This document shows, piece by piece, positions 8,306-15,931 of a stretch of DNA of 20,163 bases. Position numbers and translations under genes: made by a program. The notes beneath the pieces were generated by a model, which was not told where the DNA came from, made no database searches, and was given only the letters and a program-made list of their open reading frames with translations. Each line of letters opens with the position of its first letter. The stretch's first letter is position 1. Source of the stretch: JBEBSD01 sp040394475 (lineage in GTDB: Bacteria; Bacteroidota; Bacteroidia; Cytophagales; Spirosomataceae); contig JBEBSD010000099.1 of NCBI GenBank assembly GCA_040394475.1, positions 1 through 20,163 of the forward strand. Direction: 5' to 3'.

Positions 8306-8899
8306 CAGCGGAATATTGCTCCCTGGTTATAAGTTCTATTTTAACGAATGTTCGGATGTTTGCACAAAAATACCCCTTGACTCCAGCCATATGGGTAAAA
8401 AAGTGTGCTGCATCCACAGTTTTTCAAAAGTTCACCGTTTCGTATTGACTAGTGATTTGTTTTCAAACAGGCACGTCCCTGTGTACCCTGAACTCAAAAG
8501 GCAGCTTTCCCCTTTATCTCCTGCCTTTCGCCCGTTTTATTCTGCACGTTTTATTCGAGCCGGTCCGGATCTGTTTGTATAACGTTATTTATAAGAAAAA
8601 CTGATCTCCTGCTTCCCGCTCTCTGCGGTATAAACCCACCGGAGACCCCGAATCATACCCGCGGCCCTGGCGATGCATTCCCGGACAGCCTGTTTTTCGC
8701 AGCTTGCCCGAGTGCGCCGTTGAGGGATTTCTGAAAAGAAAGAGAAAGAAACCTAACGATCGGCTGGTCGCTTATCAATACTTTTGTGCTGACAAAATAG
8801 CCGGCCCCGCCGATCAGGAGGTTAATAAGCACTATTCCCTACGGTTAAAGGGAGATTACCCGGCTTCAGGCATTTTCACTAACGTTCACCTGAATTACT
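8306..8899. other. Long intergenic region between eboD and the GH20-like gene
   Basis: About 600 bases lie between two divergent genes. On the minus strand a 59-codon frame opens with GTG at 8832 and closes at 8653; its beginning (LINLLIGGAGYFVSTKVL) resembles a membrane segment. Overlapping it in another minus-strand frame, codons from 8752 to the TAA at 8585 end in AAGMIRGLRWVYTAESGK and nine more residues, which look coding but have no start. The two frames could be one decayed, frameshifted gene, or chance. A ten-base repeat, CGTTTTATTC, occurs at 8533-8542 and 8547-8556. On the plus strand TACTTTTG at 8779-8786 matches the -7 consensus for the glycosidase gene, without a clear -33 partner. 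Nothing else is recognisable. Confidence 0.4.
8365..8372 (-). promoter_or_regulatory. Candidate -7 promoter element for eboDEF
   Basis: Read on the minus strand the bases are TATTTTTG, a match to the Bacteroidota -7 consensus TAnnTTTG, about 90 bases upstream of the eboD ATG. No good -33 TTTG is seen at the usual distance. It suggests that eboDEF has its own promoter and is not dependent on read-through from eboABC. Confidence 0.3.
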
Positions 8900-10018
8900 A
8901 TGCTGCCGTTCTTTAAAAACTTCCTTCGTACGATAGTGCTGCCGGGGTGGGTGGCGCTGTTGTCATTACCCGTTCTTTGCCAGGAAGCGGAGACTATCAA
9001 AGGGTTCTGCATTGCCGCTCCTTCTCCCTCAGAGCATCCCCGTTTCGTAAAATTTATTACCGAAGAACTCGTTCCGATGGGCGTCAATACGCTGGTCCTG
9101 CGCGTAGACTACAACTATGATTACCGCTCGCATCCGGAGCTGCGGGATTCAGAGCACCTCAGTGAGGCACAGGTAAAGGAGCTGGTAAAAACCTGTCGCC
9201 GGCACGGTATTACCCTCGTTCCGCAGATCAATTTACTGGGACATCAATCGTGGCACAGCACGGTATTGAACCTGCTGCGGACCTACCCGCAATTCGATGA
9301 GACGCCGCATGTTCAGCTCCCGGAGAAGTACGAATGGCCTAACTCCGACGGACTTTACTGTAAAAGCTATTGTCCTCGTCATCCGGAGGTACATGCAATT
9401 GTGTTTGCACTGGTAGACGAGATCATGGATGCCTTCGAAGCCACCGGTTTTCATGCGGGTCTGGATGAGGTATTTTACATTGGCGACGATCGTTGTCCCC
9501 GGTGCGCCGGGCAGGACAAAGCACAGCTTTTTGCCGATGAGGTCTCCCGGATCCGGGATCACTTAAACCAGAAGAACCGGGTGTTATGGATGTGGGGTGA
9601 CCGGCTCCTGGATGGTGAGGCTACCGGACTGGGCATGTGGGAGGCCAGCATGAACCAGACGCACCGGGCCATCGATCTGATACCGAAAGACGTGGTTATC
9701 TGTGACTGGCACTACGAGCGACCAGAACCCACTGCCGCCTATTTTGCCATGAAAGGGTTTCAGGTAATCACCTGTCCGTGGAATAAACCCGAAGTAGCGG
9801 TACAGCAGCATCAGGATTTTGTCGCCTTCAAGGCCCATGCCAACAAAAACCTTGCCGGCCGTTACCGTGGAATGATGCAAACCGTCTGGAGTGGAGCGGG
9901 ACGTTTTATGGATGCCTATTATGCGTTAAAAGCGGAACCCGGGACAGCAAAACCCGATGGACAGGCAGCCAGTTTTATCCGGTTGTTCGAAGCACTCCAT
10001 GCCGCTGAAAACAACTAA
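8900..10018 (+). CDS. Secreted family 20-like glycoside hydrolase (beta-hexosaminidase-like)
   Basis: This 372-residue protein has an N-terminal signal segment (hydrophobic TIVLPGWVALLSLPVLC, residues 11-27) and then a TIM-barrel resembling family 20 glycosidases. Early strands contain GVNTLVLRVDYNYDY (61-75) and GITLVPQINLLGHQSWH (103-119), where GH20 enzymes have a similar strand and His. FHAGLDEVF (184-192) matches the HxGGDE region, with Asp189-Glu190 as the expected catalytic pair. RVLWMWGDRLLDG (227-239) is a later strand and two Cys (199 and 202) follow the active-site loop. The -1 residue before Cys27 is Leu, so it is not a good lipobox. The likely site of action is the periplasm or cell surface; the substrate could be an N-acetylhexosaminide but is not proven. 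It lies on the strand opposite to ebo, between eboD and eboC, and converges on eboC. It may be a separate gene that entered the cluster. Confidence 0.78.
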   Translation: MLPFFKNFLRTIVLPGWVALLSLPVLCQEAETIKGFCIAAPSPSEHPRFVKFITEELVPMGVNTLVLRVDYNYDYRSHPELRDSEHLSEAQVKELVKTCRRHGITLVPQINLLGHQSWHSTVLNLLRTYPQFDETPHVQLPEKYEWPNSDGLYCKSYCPRHPEVHAIVFALVDEIMDAFEATGFHAGLDEVFYIGDDRCPRCAGQDKAQLFADEVSRIRDHLNQKNRVLWMWGDRLLDGEATGLGMWEASMNQTHRAIDLIPKDVVICDWHYERPEPTAAYFAMKGFQVITCPWNKPEVAVQQHQDFVAFKAHANKNLAGRYRGMMQTVWSGAGRFMDAYYALKAEPGTAKPDGQAASFIRLFEALHAAENN

Positions 10019-10024
10019 ATCCTG

Positions 10025-10066
10025 ACGGCTGTCCTTTAAAAAGCCGTAGCGGCGTTTCTTATTTTT
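10025..10066 (+). terminator. Possible terminator after the GH20-like gene
   Basis: Inverted arms ACGGCT (10025-10030) and AGCCGT (10042-10047) enclose an 11-base loop, and a T-rich stretch follows to 10066. The stem is short and the T-run is offset, so this is a weak terminator candidate in the convergent gap between the glycosidase and eboC. Confidence 0.3.
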
Positions 10067-10093
10067 CTCCGTTCAGCCGCAATCAATGCGGGT

Positions 10094-10960
10094 TCAGGTG
10101 ACTGCAAACTGTTTGGACAACCAGAGCGACACCGGAAGCAGCAGCAGCGTGATCATGCCGACAAGGGGGTAGCCAAATGCCATACACCAGGCAGCATTCA
10201 TAACGATCAGGGATAATACCCCCGTCTTAACCGCCTTCCCGATCAGGGGGCCAACGGGATTTTGAATGGCTTTGAAGAGCGGGTACCCGATCATCCCGGC
10301 ATGGATCAGAATAAAAGGCAGGGCAAGGAATCCGTTCCCCATTCTGAACGCGATGGCTGCCTGTATACTATGCACCACCAGGTATAAGGCGCCTGCGAAC
10401 CAGAGGGTAAGCCGCTTCCCGCCGTGAACTTCATCCTGGCTGATCAGCGTGATGGCTGCTATGTAGACGACCGGGACGAAGGCCAGCGGCCACCACAAGG
10501 CAACCGACTCCGGAACGGCACTTATCCCGAGCAGCAAATTGCCTCCCCGGCAGAGTCCCATCGTCACAGGTCCCAGTAGCTTGTGATGCTTGGCAAACCG
10601 GTTGTACACAAGTGTCATCAGCGCAATCGCCCCTGCCAATACGGCACTCACCGGATGGAACAATCCCGCGCAAACAATTCCGGCCAGCAGCAGCGCCGCG
10701 CCCATAATTGCCGCCCGTGCCAAAGACACCTGTCCACTTGGGATCGGGCGCTCCGGGCGCTCTACCGCGTCAAGCCGGGCATCGAAAACGTCGTTCAGCA
10801 CCACACCACCTCCATACAGCCCGATCGTCGCCGGTAACAGCCACCAGGGCCCGGAGGTTGCAAACAGAAACTGGCCGATCGTCATACCCGCCAGGATGTC
10901 CGCCGCCGCGGTGACCAGGTTCGCCGGCCTTGTCAATCGCAAATATGGTTTAACCGCCAT
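10094..10960 (-). CDS. eboC: EboC: UbiA-like membrane prenyltransferase of the ebo cluster
   Basis: This 288-residue integral membrane protein belongs to the UbiA prenyltransferase superfamily. It starts with MAVKPYLRLTRPANLVTAA, typical of the first helix. The allylic-diphosphate motif is intact at 56-64 (NDVFDARLD, with Asp57, Asp60 and Asp64), followed by RPERPIPSGQ (69-77) as in most UbiA proteins. Several further hydrophobic helices follow. The second Asp-rich motif is poor: ISQDEVHGGKR near 210 stands where DxxxD is expected, which may be a trait of EboC. It begins ten bases after the eboB stop, so the two are co-transcribed. The isoprenoid donor and aromatic or other acceptor are unknown; a role in attaching a lipid carrier to a metabolite is inference. 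A quinone-pathway UbiA is the alternative, but the neighbours favour EboC. Confidence 0.88.
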   Translation of the reverse strand: MAVKPYLRLTRPANLVTAAADILAGMTIGQFLFATSGPWWLLPATIGLYGGGVVLNDVFDARLDAVERPERPIPSGQVSLARAAIMGAALLLAGIVCAGLFHPVSAVLAGAIALMTLVYNRFAKHHKLLGPVTMGLCRGGNLLLGISAVPESVALWWPLAFVPVVYIAAITLISQDEVHGGKRLTLWFAGALYLVVHSIQAAIAFRMGNGFLALPFILIHAGMIGYPLFKAIQNPVGPLIGKAVKTGVLSLIVMNAAWCMAFGYPLVGMITLLLLPVSLWLSKQFAVT

Positions 10961-10970
10961 TTATAACTCG

Positions 10971-12005
10971 TCAGGAAATAAGCAGTGAGTCTTTTGAAAT
11001 ACGGGGTTGCTGTCCCCCCCGGAGAATGCTGTTTCCATAGAACTTCTGGTTCTGATCCACGGCTATCTCCTGTTCGAAATCGGTCACATCGATCTGCTTG
11101 CTCAATCCGAAAGCGTCGATTGCATTCTGGTAGGTCACCCTCCGGATCGTTTCATCGTCGATGCCCCTCATTTTCATCAGGGCGGCTGTCTTGGGTACCG
11201 CCAAAGGATCGGAAATCCCCCAGTCGGCAGCGGAATTGACCATAATGCGTTCAGGACCGTATTTTTCCACGATTTTAACCATCCGTTCATTTCCCATTTT
11301 CGTAAAGGGATAAATGGTAAAAGCAGCCCAAAAGCCCTGGTCCAGCACCTGTGCTACGGTTTCTTCGTTGTTATGATCAATGATCACCCAATAAGGGTCC
11401 AGTTCGTGCTCCAGTGCAATCGCCATGCTCCGCTCTGTCCCGCGCTTTTTATCCCGGTGCGGTGTATGCACCTGCACCGGCAGCTGCGCAGATTTGGCCA
11501 GTTCCAGCTGCAGGCGGTAATATTTTTCCTCCAGGGCCGTCTGGTCATCGAATCCGATCTCCCCGATACCGACTACGCCTTCCTTATAGGCATAAAGCGG
11601 CAATACCTCCATCACCTGCTCTGCGAGCCGTTCATTATTGGCTTCTCTGGAGTTCAGGCCTATGGTGCAGTAATGCCGGATACCGAACTGAGACGAGCGG
11701 AACCGCTCCCATCCGATCAGGCTGTTATAATAATCTTTAAAGGTCGATAGGCCCGTTCGGGGCTGTCCTACCCAAAACGAGGGTTCAATAAGAGCTACAA
11801 TCCCTGCATCATACATCGCCTGGTAATCGTCAGTAGTACGCGATACCATGTGTATGTGCGGGTCGAAAAAACGCATTCCTTTAATAAGGTCCCGGTATTC
11901 TTCCCAACCGATGTCCCGGTGGGTCTCCTCTGGCCCGGCGCCCCCTGCTTCACCGAAATGGGAGGGGTTCATCTGAGGATTGGCGGATTGACAATTAAGA
12001 CACAT
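10971..12005 (-). CDS. eboB: EboB: TatD-like metal-dependent hydrolase of the ebo cluster
   Basis: This TatD-type amidohydrolase-fold protein has about 344 residues from the ATG at 12005. Metal-ligand candidates are complete: His50 and His52 in FDPHIHM, Glu149 in GIGEIGFD, His180 in VQVHTPH, His211 in IIDHNNEE and Asp261 in NSAADWG. SRTTDDY right after HxH and EPSFWVGQPRT are features I associate with EboB and not with general TatD nucleases. The ATG at 12005 lies five bases after the eboA stop, which supports it; ATG at 11972 and 11876 are alternatives. The last lies only six residues before the first metal-binding His and is preceded by AAAGGA. With the first start there is an N-terminal tail of about 40 residues containing a CLNC pair (residues 2-5). 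It is cytoplasmic, and its substrate is unknown. Confidence 0.87.
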   Translation of the reverse strand: MCLNCQSANPQMNPSHFGEAGGAGPEETHRDIGWEEYRDLIKGMRFFDPHIHMVSRTTDDYQAMYDAGIVALIEPSFWVGQPRTGLSTFKDYYNSLIGWERFRSSQFGIRHYCTIGLNSREANNERLAEQVMEVLPLYAYKEGVVGIGEIGFDDQTALEEKYYRLQLELAKSAQLPVQVHTPHRDKKRGTERSMAIALEHELDPYWVIIDHNNEETVAQVLDQGFWAAFTIYPFTKMGNERMVKIVEKYGPERIMVNSAADWGISDPLAVPKTAALMKMRGIDDETIRRVTYQNAIDAFGLSKQIDVTDFEQEIAVDQNQKFYGNSILRGGQQPRISKDSLLIS

Positions 12006-12010
12006 AAGTA

Positions 12011-12865
12011 TTATTCGATAATTTCGAGATGAGTCCAGGTAAGCGCTTGCTGTCTTACCCGTTTTTCCAGCAAAGGATAAGTAGCCAGTAAGGCTTTTGC
12101 CGGGGGATAATCCGAATGCCAGCACACCAACGCAGCAGCATCCTGGTTATAAGGGTGACCGGATAGCAATAATTGCTGCAAATCGTCTAAAAAGTATCCG
12201 GTCAGGAAACGCGGCAACAGGCGCCATACCCCGGGCGGGACTTGTCGTCCGGCTGCCCAGCGTTCATGGGCAAAATCGGAAACGATCAGCGCCAGTTCGC
12301 CATTCGCCCGCTCATCCAACCCTTGGATCAGGTGAATAGGCTTATCATTAAAAATCGTTTTCATGACCAGCTGGTTCCAGGCAGGCTCCGGAAAGTGCAG
12401 TGCCGGATAGGGATTCTGCAGGGCAATCGCATCAAAAACCACTCCCATATTGGAACGCACCGCATCAGTAGCCCTATGCAGCCATTTGGAAGGCGCCGCC
12501 AGTAACGGAAGCGCCGAATAGAGCGCTACCAGTTCATTCATTTCAGCGGTATCAAAAAGCGTCTCCATATGCCGGGTATAAGCTTCCTGATCGGAGGTAT
12601 CAAACCCCGCAAGGAGCCATACCCTGGCCAGGCGCACCAACGACCAGTCGATGACGGCCAATCCTTTTAATTCCTTGTCCAGGGCCATCACCTGCGCGAC
12701 GGATGGCTGGATCGTTTTTTTGGACAGATAGCGCGGTGCGGCAACAAAAGCCGTCATGCGGCCAATTGGTTCAGCTTCGCCTTTTTCCGCTATCCATTCC
12801 GTTTCGGAAACGGTCAGATGATCCTGGAGGATCTCCCATAGAACTGCATTTATCGAATTTTCCAT
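12011..12865 (-). CDS. eboA: EboA domain protein of the ebo cluster
   Basis: This 284-residue, mainly helical soluble protein carries the conserved EboA blocks: ALYSALPLLAAPSKW (114-128), VRSNMGVVFDAIALQNPYPALHF (136-158), PAWNQLVMKTIFNDKP (161-176), GLDERANGELA (182-192) and HERWAAGR (200-207). No known catalytic motif is visible and there is no signal peptide or membrane helix; a scaffold or binding role is possible. The start ATG at 12865 is 32 bases after the aminopeptidase stop codon on the same strand, and I see no -7 element in that gap, so transcription probably reads through from the aminopeptidase gene. It is followed by eboB after five bases. Recognition rests on these blocks plus the whole cluster context, and I am fairly sure. 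Confidence 0.88.
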   Translation of the reverse strand: MENSINAVLWEILQDHLTVSETEWIAEKGEAEPIGRMTAFVAAPRYLSKKTIQPSVAQVMALDKELKGLAVIDWSLVRLARVWLLAGFDTSDQEAYTRHMETLFDTAEMNELVALYSALPLLAAPSKWLHRATDAVRSNMGVVFDAIALQNPYPALHFPEPAWNQLVMKTIFNDKPIHLIQGLDERANGELALIVSDFAHERWAAGRQVPPGVWRLLPRFLTGYFLDDLQQLLLSGHPYNQDAAALVCWHSDYPPAKALLATYPLLEKRVRQQALTWTHLEIIE

Positions 12866-12897
12866 GACGTTATACTACTACTTACTTAATAATTTCC

Positions 12898-14187
12898 TCA
12901 TGCCTGCATCAGGGCCTCAATCTCTTCCCGTTCAATGGGGATATCTTTCATCAGATCGCTATTGCCGTCGGCGGTAATCAGGATATTGTTTTCCAGCCGG
13001 ATCCCGATGTTTTCCTCCCGGATATAAATACCCGGCTCACAGGTAAATACCATTCCTGCCTCAAAGCGGCGGTATTTATTACCGACATCATGCACGTCGA
13101 GGCCTAGGAAATGCGAGGTCCCATGGGGGAAATACTTTTTGTAAGCCGGCCAATCCGGATCCTGGTCCCTGATCGCTGCTGTTGTAAGCAATCCCAGCCC
13201 CACCAGTTCCTTTTCCATTAACTGGTTCACCTCGGCATGGTATTCGTCCCAGGAATTCCCTACCACCAGCCGGCTTCTGGCTACCTTGAAGACCCGCAAT
13301 ACCGCGTCGTATACGGCCGCCTGCCGGGGTGTAAACCGCCCGTTCACCGGGATAGACCGGGTCAGGTCGGCATTATAATTGGCATATTCGGCCGCACAAT
13401 CCAGCAACAGCACGTCTCCGTCCCTGCAAACCTGGTTGTTCCGGACGTAGTGAAGGACACAGGCATTTTTACCTGAAGCGATGATGGGCTGATAGGCGTA
13501 TCCCCGCGAACGCTTGCGGACGTATTCATGCAGCATTTCCGCTTCCACTTCGTACTCGGTCACACCGGGCTTTACAAATTGTAACAATCGCAAAAAACCG
13601 GCTCTTGTAATCTCACAAGCCTTTTGAAGAAGCTCCACCTCAACAGGGCTCTTGATTGCCCGTAGCTGATGCATAAGCGGCGCCAGGCGTTCGAGTGCAT
13701 GCAACGGGTATTTTTCCTTGAAATTCCGGATAAACCGGGCATCCCGGGTCGTTACCGCGGAATCGTTGCGGGTATGTTCATTACTGTTCAGGTAGACCCT
13801 TTCCGCCTCGAATACCACATTGATAAAAATACTTTCAAATTGATGGGTCCAAAAAACCTGCCGAATGCCCGACACCTCCCTGGCTTGTTCCCTGGTCAAT
13901 TTTTCGCCCTCCCAGACAGCGATGTGCTCATTTGTCTCCCGCACAAACAACAGCTCCCGGTATTTTTCATCCGGATGTTCCGGGAACAGCACCAGTACTG
14001 TTTCCTCCTGGTCCACGCCGGTGAGATAGAACAAATCGGTGTTCTGTTTGAATCCCATGGTCCCATCCGCATTGGTCGGCATGATGTCATTCGCATTGAG
14101 CACCACCGCCGACCCGGGCTTGAGTAAAGCGGCCAGACGCTTGCGGTTTTCAATAAATAGGGTCTTATCTATCGGTAATGCACGCAT
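12898..14187 (-). CDS. pepP: Xaa-Pro aminopeptidase (M24B, PepP-like)
   Basis: This is a two-domain aminopeptidase P of 429 residues that releases N-terminal residues preceding proline. The N-terminal AMP_N domain runs to about 170 (QNTDLFYLTGVDQEE at 48-62). The C-terminal pita-bread domain has all five metal ligands: Asp263, Asp274 (VLLLDCAAEYANYNADLT), His359 (FPHGTSHFLGLDVHDVG), Glu384 (CEPGIYI) and Glu399 (GIRLEN). I chose the ATG at 14187; the frame stays open to 14265, but the extra residues are not family-like and a candidate promoter (14235-14242) lies inside that extension. It has no signal peptide and is cytoplasmic. It is first of the same-strand run that continues into eboA, so a shared transcript is likely, although it may have nothing to do with ebo function. 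Confidence 0.92.
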   Translation of the reverse strand: MRALPIDKTLFIENRKRLAALLKPGSAVVLNANDIMPTNADGTMGFKQNTDLFYLTGVDQEETVLVLFPEHPDEKYRELLFVRETNEHIAVWEGEKLTREQAREVSGIRQVFWTHQFESIFINVVFEAERVYLNSNEHTRNDSAVTTRDARFIRNFKEKYPLHALERLAPLMHQLRAIKSPVEVELLQKACEITRAGFLRLLQFVKPGVTEYEVEAEMLHEYVRKRSRGYAYQPIIASGKNACVLHYVRNNQVCRDGDVLLLDCAAEYANYNADLTRSIPVNGRFTPRQAAVYDAVLRVFKVARSRLVVGNSWDEYHAEVNQLMEKELVGLGLLTTAAIRDQDPDWPAYKKYFPHGTSHFLGLDVHDVGNKYRRFEAGMVFTCEPGIYIREENIGIRLENNILITADGNSDLMKDIPIEREEIEALMQA

Positions 14188-14234
14188 ATTCTGTAAGTAC
14201 TTAGATTTTCGGCAGACAGATTGAATCTTTTTTG

Positions 14235-14242
14235 CAAAAATA
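14235..14242 (-). promoter_or_regulatory. Candidate -7 promoter element for pepP-eboABC
   Basis: The minus strand reads TATTTTTG, matching TAnnTTTG, with a predicted start near 14228 and a leader of about 40 bases to the ATG at 14187. It overlaps a 12-bp perfect palindrome TTTTTGCAAAAA (14229-14240), which could be an operator. No clear -33 is seen. A second match, TACATTTG on the minus strand, lies about 35 bases upstream of it. Confidence 0.35.
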
Positions 14243-14391
14243 CGCTTATCTTGCGTATCGTTCACTGAATAAATTTGTCAAATGTAATATAATTCGTCGG
14301 GGCATAAACTGATTTTGTTCACAAATTCGGACTTTACTCCCGCAACGATATACCAGTTGTTTCATTAGCCATCCCTTTCCAATTACCATTC

Positions 14392-15930
14392 ATGAAATCC
14401 GTTTGTACCGCTTTTCTCTTCTGTTGTTTATCCCTGCTGGCCAATGCCAGTCCTAAATACTGGATTTACTTAAAGGACAAAAATCAGACCGATCAACCGG
14501 CTGTATCCGAAACGACTTTACAGAACCGGATGCTGATGGGACTGGCGCCCTATGATGACACGGACCTTCCGCTTAAAGTGGAATATACCAGCAAGCTGGC
14601 CCAGGAATCGGTCCGGATTATCCATCATTCGCGCTGGCTGAATGCTGTATCCGCCACCCTTAGCCCCGAGCAGGTATGGCGTCTCAATCAACTGGATTTT
14701 GTACGCGAAGTAGTTCCGATGAATTCCGATTTCTTTATTGCACGCACGCCGGCCCCGGTAAAGAGGACCATGCTCGCCCCGGTAATGGAACAGGTACAGT
14801 CCAGCATTTTCACGAAAGAAGACCTGACCGGAAAAGGCGTGACCATCGGGGTCATTGATGCGGGCTTCTATGGTGCCGACTCCACTGAACTCCTTTCGCA
14901 TCTTTTCGAAAAACAGAAAATCCTGGGGATCCGGGACTATGTAAAACCCTATCTGGCCGGCGAAACGCTTTTCTCCACTGCAGAATCGTACTCCGATATG
15001 CACGGTACCGAAGTGCTTTCGGCGATTTCAGGGATGGACAAAGCCGAACGTACCCAGTATGGCATGGCCCTGAATTCCAAATTTTACCTCGCCCGTACCG
15101 ATTATTCACTCCGTGAGTGGCGGGGCGAAGAAGACAACTGGATTGCCGCACTGGAATGGATGGACAGCCTGGGGGTGCGGATTATCAATACTTCCCTGGG
15201 GTATGCGCGGGGATTCACAGATCCCAGTGAAAACTATCAGCCCCATCAAATGGATGGCAAATCGACTGCGATCAGTCGCGCGGCCCAGCTGGCAGCCGAT
15301 AAAAAGGGAATGCTGCTGGTCATCTCCGCCGGGAACGAAGGAGACGATAAAAACTGGAAAATCATCACCGCCCCGGCCGACGCCCAGGGTGTGCTTTCCG
15401 TTGGGGCTACCAACCAGCAACTATGGACGCGTATCGGATACAGCAGTATCGGTCCTGAAAACCTCAATTATCTCAAACCGAATGTATCCTGCTACTCGTT
15501 GTACGGTACTTCCCTGTCGGCTCCCGTAATCACCGGTTTTGCTGCGTGCCTGATGCAGAGCAATCCGTCCCTTTCCAGTAAGCAGCTGATTGATATTATT
15601 GAAAAGTCCGCCCACCTCTACCCTTTCGGCAATAACTACGTGGGGTATGGCGTCCCGTTGGCGTCCCGTGCCCTGGCCCTGGCCCGGGCGACGACCTTGC
15701 AGCTTCCGGAACGGAATTTCCGGGTAACGGCGAAGGGGCGGTCCATCGAACTCCCGGTCAACACCAACGAGCGGCTCCTGGCAATTTACCGTAAAAAGAA
15801 TAACAAGGACGTGATCATCCAGCAAACGACTCCGGTTGTAAACGGGAAAGTCAATATCCGCCGGCAATCGAACGAAAAGTTCACGACCGTCGACCTGAAA
15901 GAGTATGCACTGGAAGTGGTCTGGGAATAA
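14392..15930 (+). CDS. Secreted S8 family subtilisin-like serine protease
   Basis: This 512-residue protein has a signal peptide (about residues 1-19, ending ANAS) and a propeptide-like region to about 140. The S8 catalytic domain has the full set: Asp156 in IGVIDAGFYG, His204 in SDMHGTEVLSAI, oxyanion Asn315 in ISAGNEGDD and Ser374 in YGTSLSAPV. A short beta-rich tail of about 80 residues follows residue 435; I do not see a type IX secretion sorting domain. It should be exported and active, with general proteolytic or processing function in the envelope. It is divergent from pepP, with a 204-base gap to the chosen pepP start, and its stop codon is one base from that of the convergent mtgA-like gene. 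Confidence 0.92.
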   Translation: MKSVCTAFLFCCLSLLANASPKYWIYLKDKNQTDQPAVSETTLQNRMLMGLAPYDDTDLPLKVEYTSKLAQESVRIIHHSRWLNAVSATLSPEQVWRLNQLDFVREVVPMNSDFFIARTPAPVKRTMLAPVMEQVQSSIFTKEDLTGKGVTIGVIDAGFYGADSTELLSHLFEKQKILGIRDYVKPYLAGETLFSTAESYSDMHGTEVLSAISGMDKAERTQYGMALNSKFYLARTDYSLREWRGEEDNWIAALEWMDSLGVRIINTSLGYARGFTDPSENYQPHQMDGKSTAISRAAQLAADKKGMLLVISAGNEGDDKNWKIITAPADAQGVLSVGATNQQLWTRIGYSSIGPENLNYLKPNVSCYSLYGTSLSAPVITGFAACLMQSNPSLSSKQLIDIIEKSAHLYPFGNNYVGYGVPLASRALALARATTLQLPERNFRVTAKGRSIELPVNTNERLLAIYRKKNNKDVIIQQTTPVVNGKVNIRRQSNEKFTTVDLKEYALEVVWE

Positions 15931-15931
15931 C

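Noticed and set aside
8704..8916. 70-codon plus-strand frame overlapping the GH20-like gene start
   Set aside because: Has no ATG start, basic low-complexity beginning, and overlaps the signal peptide of the real gene.
8306..10093. Insertion sequence or integron as cause of the split in ebo
   Set aside because: I found no transposase, terminal inverted repeats or target duplication around the GH20-like gene.
11007..11750. Long plus-strand open frame of 247 codons opposite eboB
   Set aside because: It lies wholly antisense to a gene with complete TatD metal motifs and its translation has no recognisable domain.
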